Assembly: GCF_017377395.1 (NCBI RefSeq)
Contig: NZ_CP061800.1
Coordinates: 5,415,633-5,479,632, forward strand
Direction of reading: 5' to 3'
DNA: 64,000 nt
From: Desulfonema magnum
Lineage (GTDB): Bacteria; Desulfobacterota; Desulfobacteria; Desulfobacterales; 4be13
Shown piece by piece: positions 58,915-64,000 of this stretch. The translations under genes were made by a program, and so were the position numbers. Under the pieces are notes generated by a model that saw only the letters and a program-made list of their open reading frames with translations, did no database searches and was not told where the DNA came from. Position 1 is the stretch's first letter. Each line of letters begins with the position of its first letter.

Positions 58915-61900
58915 CTGAATCGTTTCATGCCATATACAAACAACCCGAGTATCAGAAAAACAAAAACCGAGGCAAACCACTGAACCCCTGAAGAGGACAT
59001 GTCCGTGGTATCGTCTTTCTGTTGCATGTCTTCCATTTTATATCCCTCAACATTTTTTGAATCTGCCTCCGATGCTGACGCTGCTTCTTGTTTTTCCGAA
59101 TCCGCTTTTTTCGAGGATTCTTTGTTTTGTGAGAATTTTTTGTTTTTGTCAAATCCCTCATTCAACTGCTTTTGCAATTCCTTTCTGGCCCGGACCTGTT
59201 CTTCCAGAGATTTCTGAGCAGCCTGTTCAATCGCCATTCTGAATTTCTCCACCATTTCCGGCGACATGACACCCGGCAGAGAAATAATATTGACCACCAT
59301 CTGATTCAGAACCGGATTGTTGCATGTATGATCACAGCAGGCCACGCCTTTTTCAACAACATTCAGAGCATATTCCACGGCCAGCTTCTGCGTCACTTTT
59401 TCATCTGCCTGCCAGTATTTTTTGCGAACTGTTTCCAGCATCCGGGCAGTTACGGACTGATATGCCCAGGGATTTTCTTTGTTGAAAAATTCCTTTATAT
59501 CCAGCCCGTATTTGTCTTCCACATACACCTCATACGTCTGTTCCCACTTGGTTTTATCCACAGCATAGGGAACTGTGACCTGCCATCCCCACATATATTC
59601 CACGAATTTCTCAATTTCACGGGCACCGGCATATTTTTCTTTTTTCATGCCTTCAATCCATTTGGGATTGAAATAGCGGCTTCTGAGTTCTCTGCCAATG
59701 GTTTTGGCAACATCTTCTATTTCAGCTTTTTCCGGGTCCCGCTGCATACTGATTAAAGTATCCGGTGTTTCTCCGCTTTCCTTTTTCACGGCCAGGGAAA
59801 GCCCTCCGAGATATTGGAACACATCGTCATTATCCATGGTGCCATAGACATTGGACGATACAGAATGAATGGCTGTGTTCACATGTTTGAGATTATTTTT
59901 AAACACCTCCTGCGCGGGTTCTCCCCATTTTCCCAGTCCGAATGCAAAGCCCACCCGGTTCTCATACACCTTGACAATTTCCTCATCTGATTCCCACACG
60001 CCTGAGGCACTGGTCATTTCAGAGACACCGGTTCCGTAGGTTCCGGGCTTTTCTGTGAATATCCTGATTTTTGAAAACAGGTCCGCTTCTTTTTCATCCA
60101 TGCCCGAGGCGATCAGATGAGACCGCATTTCCTCCGTGTGTTTGCGAATCAGATTCTCAATGTCTTCCTGAACCGCGGCTTTCTGAACCGCATCATCTAA
60201 AAACAGCAGCATATTGGGGAAAAGGTCACGATAAAGCCCTGAGGGATTAATCAGCACGTCAATCCGGGGTCTTTTCAGTTCCCTGCCGGGAATCACTTCA
60301 ACGCGTTTTACCCTGCCGGACTTGTCCCACACCGGTTTCATGCCCATGAGATACAGAATCGTGCTTTCGTTAATGCCTTCGTTTCGGATGGTCTCTGTTG
60401 CCCACACCACCACGGCCACTTTTTCAGGATAGGTCTTTTTCTCTTTCAGATGTTTTTCAATAATGTCCTCTGCTGCCTTTTTTCCCAGTTCCCAGGCAAC
60501 CTTGGACGGAATCTTATCCGGATCAAAACCGAAAAAATTCTTGCCCGTGGGAATGGCAGAGGGATTTCTCACGGGATCATTGCCTTCGCCCGAGGGAATG
60601 TAACCGCCATTTAAGCCTTTGATCAGGTGATTAATTTCCCTGGGGCCAGAGGCGGCAAAGCCTTTCCTGAGATCATCCGGATTCACATCATCGTTCCGTT
60701 TCAGCACACACTTAACCATGTCCTCCAGTGCGTCGCCGTCAAAGGATTTGCCAAATGTGTGCATTCCGTAAGGCATGAAATTGGTCTTGACTTCCAGCAG
60801 ATAATGTTCGATCTCCTCAATCCCCTCTTCATCAAAGACCTTGATCTCAAGGTCTTTGTCAATTCCCATTTTCACTGCTTTTTGTTTTATCTTCTCCAAT
60901 TTGGCTTCCGAGGTTTCGCTTTTCACGGAAACCGAGCGGTTATAACTGCTGATAAGGTCATACAGTTCAGCGTATTCATGATACAGACCGCTTTCTTTCA
61001 ACGGCGGTGTCAGGTGATCAATGATGACGCCCCGGCCTCTCCGTTTTGCCTGAATGCCTTCGCCCACGTCATCCACAATATAGGGATAAAGATTGGGGAT
61101 ATCCGTAATCAGAACCTCAGGCGGACAGGAATCTGAAAGCCCGGCCTGTTTTCCGGGAAGCCATTCGTGAGTCGCATGGGTTCCGAGGTGAATCATGGCA
61201 TCCGCGTTGAATTCATATTTTAGCCACAGATAGGCTGCAATATACTGATGATGCGGATAGACCGTGGGATCATGGTACAGCTTCATGGGATCATCTCCCC
61301 ATCCCCTGGACGGTTCGGGCAGAATGACCACATTTCCCAGCATCACCGCAGGCATGACAAAACTTCCGTCTTTGATCATCATCTTGGAATCCTCGACTTT
61401 TCCCCATTGCCGGATGACATTTGCTTTGAATTCCTCGGGAAGTTTTTCAAACCAGGTTTTGTAGGTGGACACGGGCACGCGCACCACTTTTTCCTCTGAA
61501 AGCATTTTATCCAGTTCTCCGGGGGACCAGCTTCCGATATTTCTGCCATATTTTAACACCAAATCTTTGATGCCGTCCTCGGTGATCCGCTCATCAAGTG
61601 TGACCGCGTATCCTTCCTGTTTCATACGATTCAGAATCAGTTCAAGGCTTCTGAAAACATTCAGATAACTCGCGCCGATATTCTGCTTGCCCTGACTGTG
61701 GTTGTAATACAGAATCGCGATCTGTTTTTCTTTGTTTTCCTTTTGTTTTAATGCCACCCATTTCCGAATTCTCGGAATCAGCAGCTCAATATTCTCTTTG
61801 ATGGGCAGATGAATAAAAAAATCTCTTCCGGATGCTTTGTCAAATATCTTTTTCTTTCCTGACAGCGGCGTGGGTTCGATAATGCCTGATATTTCCGAAT

Positions 61901-62828
61901 TGGCAATGTTCCACATCACATCCATGGGCGGAATGCCCACCGGGTCTTTTCGCCATTCTTCAATGGTGCTGGAATAAAGATTGACCGCATTGATAATCGG
62001 GATATTCAGGTCATTGATGAGGGATTTCAGTTCGTCGTCAATAGTCGAGTAAAATTTCAGCGTAAAAGCCAGAATCAGATCCGCTCTGGCATTCCGGTTT
62101 TCATCTGCTATGATTTTCCGAAGCACCGTAATATCTTTGCCAAATGCGGGTAATACGTTGAAACCTGCTGTTTCCAGGCGCTGAATCAGATAACTGATAT
62201 GCGCCATTTGCCCTTCTATCAGAGAAGATCCAAAGCACATGACACCAATCCGAGGCGCGTTTTTTTTATGTCCTGACTGGTCATACCATTTCTCATACGC
62301 CTCATATGAGGTAAAAATTTCATCCGCATCCGGATGATACAGTCGGAGTTCCGGGAGTTTGATCACATCATCGTAATGAACCGGGGCATTAAGTTCCCTG
62401 TGAATGAGTTTGTAAACAAGATTTCGGATATTTTTCGGTATCAGATGGCTGTAATACTCCTTAATATCCAAGTCAAAGATAAATCCTTTTGCTTTGAGTG
62501 CGTCATCATCCCTCGTGCCTCTGACCGCATAAATTTTTTTTCCTTCAAAGCGGATATGCTGAATCAGATATTCGCTGAGTTCCTGCATCATCACATCCAC
62601 GATAATCACTTCAGATTTGTCAACAAAATCGTTTGCCTGTTTATCTCTGGTCAGGTCTTCGTGGGTAAAATACTTTACTTGGATATTTTCAGGAAGCTCC
62701 AGTCCCTTCACAGCTTTATTTACCAGATAAGTATTGGCATCAATCACCAGCAGGGAAACGCTGCCGGCGTTTGTAACCGAAGGAATAAGCAGCAGTATGG
62801 TTATGACCAGAAGTTTTCTTAAATTCAT
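58911..62828 (-). CDS. cobN: Membrane-anchored CobN/HmuS-like chelatase large subunit
   Basis: A 1305-residue CobN-family protein from ATG 62828 (GGAG upstream). It begins with a signal peptide (RKLLVITILLLIPSVTNAGS) and ends with a transmembrane anchor (WFASVFVFLILGLFVYGMKR), so the catalytic body faces the periplasm, unlike cytosolic CobN of B12 synthesis. Family motifs: PPMDVMWNIANSEISGIIEP, SYLNVFRSLELILNRMKQEG, DAMIHLGTHATHEWLPGKQA, INPSGLYRDLFPNMLLFLDD and ACCDHTCNNPVLNQMV. Membrane-anchored CobN homologues include HmuS, reported to remove iron from haem in anaerobic Bacteroides. A metal-chelation or dechelation role on a tetrapyrrole is likely; substrate and metal cannot be told. The Lys/Glu/Ala-rich linker at ~1215-1270 precedes the anchor. 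Confidence 0.9.
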   Translation of the reverse strand: MNLRKLLVITILLLIPSVTNAGSVSLLVIDANTYLVNKAVKGLELPENIQVKYFTHEDLTRDKQANDFVDKSEVIIVDVMMQELSEYLIQHIRFEGKKIYAVRGTRDDDALKAKGFIFDLDIKEYYSHLIPKNIRNLVYKLIHRELNAPVHYDDVIKLPELRLYHPDADEIFTSYEAYEKWYDQSGHKKNAPRIGVMCFGSSLIEGQMAHISYLIQRLETAGFNVLPAFGKDITVLRKIIADENRNARADLILAFTLKFYSTIDDELKSLINDLNIPIINAVNLYSSTIEEWRKDPVGIPPMDVMWNIANSEISGIIEPTPLSGKKKIFDKASGRDFFIHLPIKENIELLIPRIRKWVALKQKENKEKQIAILYYNHSQGKQNIGASYLNVFRSLELILNRMKQEGYAVTLDERITEDGIKDLVLKYGRNIGSWSPGELDKMLSEEKVVRVPVSTYKTWFEKLPEEFKANVIRQWGKVEDSKMMIKDGSFVMPAVMLGNVVILPEPSRGWGDDPMKLYHDPTVYPHHQYIAAYLWLKYEFNADAMIHLGTHATHEWLPGKQAGLSDSCPPEVLITDIPNLYPYIVDDVGEGIQAKRRGRGVIIDHLTPPLKESGLYHEYAELYDLISSYNRSVSVKSETSEAKLEKIKQKAVKMGIDKDLEIKVFDEEGIEEIEHYLLEVKTNFMPYGMHTFGKSFDGDALEDMVKCVLKRNDDVNPDDLRKGFAASGPREINHLIKGLNGGYIPSGEGNDPVRNPSAIPTGKNFFGFDPDKIPSKVAWELGKKAAEDIIEKHLKEKKTYPEKVAVVVWATETIRNEGINESTILYLMGMKPVWDKSGRVKRVEVIPGRELKRPRIDVLINPSGLYRDLFPNMLLFLDDAVQKAAVQEDIENLIRKHTEEMRSHLIASGMDEKEADLFSKIRIFTEKPGTYGTGVSEMTSASGVWESDEEIVKVYENRVGFAFGLGKWGEPAQEVFKNNLKHVNTAIHSVSSNVYGTMDNDDVFQYLGGLSLAVKKESGETPDTLISMQRDPEKAEIEDVAKTIGRELRSRYFNPKWIEGMKKEKYAGAREIEKFVEYMWGWQVTVPYAVDKTKWEQTYEVYVEDKYGLDIKEFFNKENPWAYQSVTARMLETVRKKYWQADEKVTQKLAVEYALNVVEKGVACCDHTCNNPVLNQMVVNIISLPGVMSPEMVEKFRMAIEQAAQKSLEEQVRARKELQKQLNEGFDKNKKFSQNKESSKKADSEKQEAASASEADSKNVEGYKMEDMQQKDDTTDMSSSGVQWFASVFVFLILGLFVYGMKRFR

Positions 62829-62951
62829 TGTGTTCTCCGATTCACAGGATGTCAGGAACAAGTCCCCGATGTGTGCTGAAAAAAATTTCAGCACGCCTCG
62901 GGGACTCAGGAACAGGCTCTGCCCGGGTATTTTGCACATCCTCTTATTTCT

Positions 62952-63278
62952 TCAAAGTTTCTTTGCGTAAAAATAGCTTTCCATTGCAGGGATGATAACC
63001 AGCAGGGGAACGAGTGCCAGCAGGGTTCCCAAACTTTTGCTGGAAAATGGGATAAAAAAAGTGATAATTCCGATGAGGATAATCGGCACAGACCATAAGA
63101 TCATCCGCTTTGCACCATATTTGTTGATCTGATACCAGTTTCTCTCTGATTCGAATGACTTGGCAAACCGAAACCCGTAAAAGCGGTTCATCGGAATCAT
63201 ATCCTTCAACAGCGGAATGCTGATGCAGACAAACAGCACGCCGCAAAAAACATTTGCTATTCCTGAAATGATGTTCAT
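62952..63278 (-). CDS. SdpI-like membrane protein
   Basis: A 108-residue protein with three to four helices (ISGIANVFCGVLFVCISIPL, MILWSVPIILIGIITFFIPF, LALVPLLVIIPAMESYFYA) and the SdpI-type motif MNRFYGFRFAKSFESERNWY QINKYGAK, in which F.K...S...W...N is diagnostic. In Bacillus SdpI gives immunity to a toxin; most relatives have no known role. Start ATG 63278 has AAAGGAG. Same strand as the cobN-like and DUF2149 genes, 123 bp before the former. Confidence 0.85.
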   Translation of the reverse strand: MNIISGIANVFCGVLFVCISIPLLKDMIPMNRFYGFRFAKSFESERNWYQINKYGAKRMILWSVPIILIGIITFFIPFSSKSLGTLLALVPLLVIIPAMESYFYAKKL

Positions 63279-63738
63279 AGGCTCCTTTCCCAAATTATGC
63301 GGTGAGACGCGTATCCTGGACCTATCTGTTTTTTTGAAAAGAAATGCCGGGCGCTGTCGGGTCCATCCTATTGACCAGCGGCCCTTGCGGGTACCGCGCA
63401 CCCGGCACGTCTTTACTAAAAAAAAAGTTTCTGCCTTCAAAAAACGTTTTTTTTTACTGTATGGGAAATTATAAAATTCGATAAGAGGTACAAGGAAGTA
63501 AGATAAGAAAAGGAAGAAAGTTCCTTTTCTTTTTCTTACCTGATTTCTTTGTGGTTCTGTTTTTTTATAACTCGATAATCAAGTTTTTCCCGGATGACTG
63601 AAATTTACTGATAATTTTCACAGAGATTTTCCGGCCCGGCCGGGAAAGCAGGAATAACAGGCTTTTGTCGAAATCGGCTCATAAAAAATTAATCATCGAG
63701 TTACACAAAATCCCCGTAGCAAAAAAGAGGGGCATGTT
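63279..63738. other. Intergenic region with a small MITE-like element
   Basis: About 460 bp without a gene. Contains GC-rich CCGGGCGCTGTCGGGTCC repeats at 63346-63410, poly-T runs near 63445, and the inverted-repeat element at 63567-63704. Confidence 0.45.
63567..63704. mobile_element. 138-bp element with TAACTCGATRATYA ends
   Basis: ATAACTCGATAATCAAG at the left and TTAATCATCGAGTTA at the right are inverted. The same end type bounds the repeat array at 37812-38516 and occurs singly at 58251-58265. Confidence 0.7.
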
Positions 63739-64000
63739 TTAATCCTCAGGGACATAGACCACGCTTCCGTCCTCCAATTTATAGGCAATGCCGAGACGGT
63801 GCCCCCGTCCCTTGGCTTGTTCTTTGGAAACTTTCATGGCCTTGACCTTTTTCCCTTTTTTCGTGATAATCTCCATCTCTCCGTTAGCACTTTGCTTCAT
63901 AATGGTCATATCTGTGTTCTGATCAAAGAGGTCCTGGAGATGATAGGCTGAAAAGAGTGTGAGAAGCAGCCCCACGATAAAAACCAGACCGATGTCAAAG
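63739..64000 (-). CDS. DUF2149 domain protein, C-terminal part (cut by window edge)
   Basis: The frame is open through the window end: FDIGLVFIVGLLLTLFSAYH (a membrane helix) followed by QDLFDQNTDMTIMKQSANGE, the charged segment KKGKKVKAMKVSKEQAKGRG and a final HRLGIAYKLEDGSVVYVPED, the usual end of DUF2149 proteins. DUF2149 genes commonly accompany membrane-anchored CobN proteins together with a MotA/TolQ/ExbB-type channel, so this is the upstream partner of the chelatase gene in the same minus-strand cluster. Confidence 0.85.
   Translation of the reverse strand, partial: FDIGLVFIVGLLLTLFSAYHLQDLFDQNTDMTIMKQSANGEMEIITKKGKKVKAMKVSKEQAKGRGHRLGIAYKLEDGSVVYVPED

Noticed and set aside
1..64000. 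tRNA, rRNA or tmRNA genes
   Set aside because: No cloverleaf with a GTTCGA-type T-loop and no rRNA-like stretch was found by reading; a covariance-model search would be needed to exclude them fully.

Overview
The window looks like a repeat-rich chromosome segment of a Desulfobacterota bacterium, most plausibly a large-genome, Desulfonema-like member of the Desulfobacteraceae/Desulfococcaceae. This is inferred from gene content: a membrane-anchored CobN-like chelatase with a DUF2149 partner, DUF3786, a U32 peptidase, CytX, BadF-type sequence, many toxin-antitoxin and Uma2 genes, and dense palindromic repeats encoding KPGFF-like peptides. It is not proven by any marker gene. No rRNA, tRNA or CRISPR array was seen.

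Layout. 0-5 kb: end of an O-antigen-ligase-like gene, a sulfotransferase, a chemotaxis receptor, and two palindromic element families. 5-13.9 kb: mostly ordinary metabolic genes (nadE, rhomboid-like, DraG-like, cytX, DUF3786, U32 peptidase, HD-GYP). 13.9-19.6 kb: a graveyard of mobile DNA (IS4-type element, a truncated LRR gene fused to a group II intron reverse transcriptase tail, a decayed IS, a second reverse transcriptase remnant, several MITE-like elements). 19.7-24 kb: HAMP protein, TauE-type transporter, PspA-YqiJ pair, Rpn-type nuclease. 24.5-32.9 kb (minus strand): a multi-Hsp70 operon. 33-38 kb: Uma2 remnant, PPOX-type protein, FKBP-methyltransferase fusion, SDR protein. 38-42 kb (minus): histidine-degradation genes ftcD, hutI and fchA, separated by repeat arrays. 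43-50 kb: PhaC-like hydrolase, an ABC exporter with a beta-barrel partner, manC. 50-58 kb: Uma2, an nSTAND-WD40 gene split by a MITE, then a chain of toxin-antitoxin modules. 58-64 kb (minus): membrane-anchored CobN-like chelatase with SdpI-like and DUF2149 neighbours.

Three things stand out. (1) The Hsp70 operon begins with an Hsp70 whose ATPase domain carries a complete-looking PIN ribonuclease domain nested inside it. It is followed by a GrpE-like protein and two more Hsp70 genes, and ISAzo13-type insertions have since broken the last two. The interrupted Hsp70 can be rebuilt exactly by removing the IS and one 3-bp target duplication. (2) Downstream of the broken nSTAND-WD40 gene, five extra copies of the DNA encoding that gene's C-terminal tail are found, three of them followed by a ~139-bp palindrome, a conserved leader and a toxin-antitoxin module (BrnTA, TumA/HigBA, TumAE). 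This is a repeated cassette-like organisation. (3) A palindromic element common in this window sits in frame inside the hutI coding sequence, adding about 33 residues without breaking the gene, in the manner of Rickettsia palindromic elements.

Several genes are chimeras or pseudogenes made by repeats: LRR plus PLA2-like plus intron RT tail; an iron-sulfur membrane protein start joined to a BadF-type end; a truncated TumA antitoxin running into HigB. The region reads as one shaped by small palindromic elements and IS-driven deletion.
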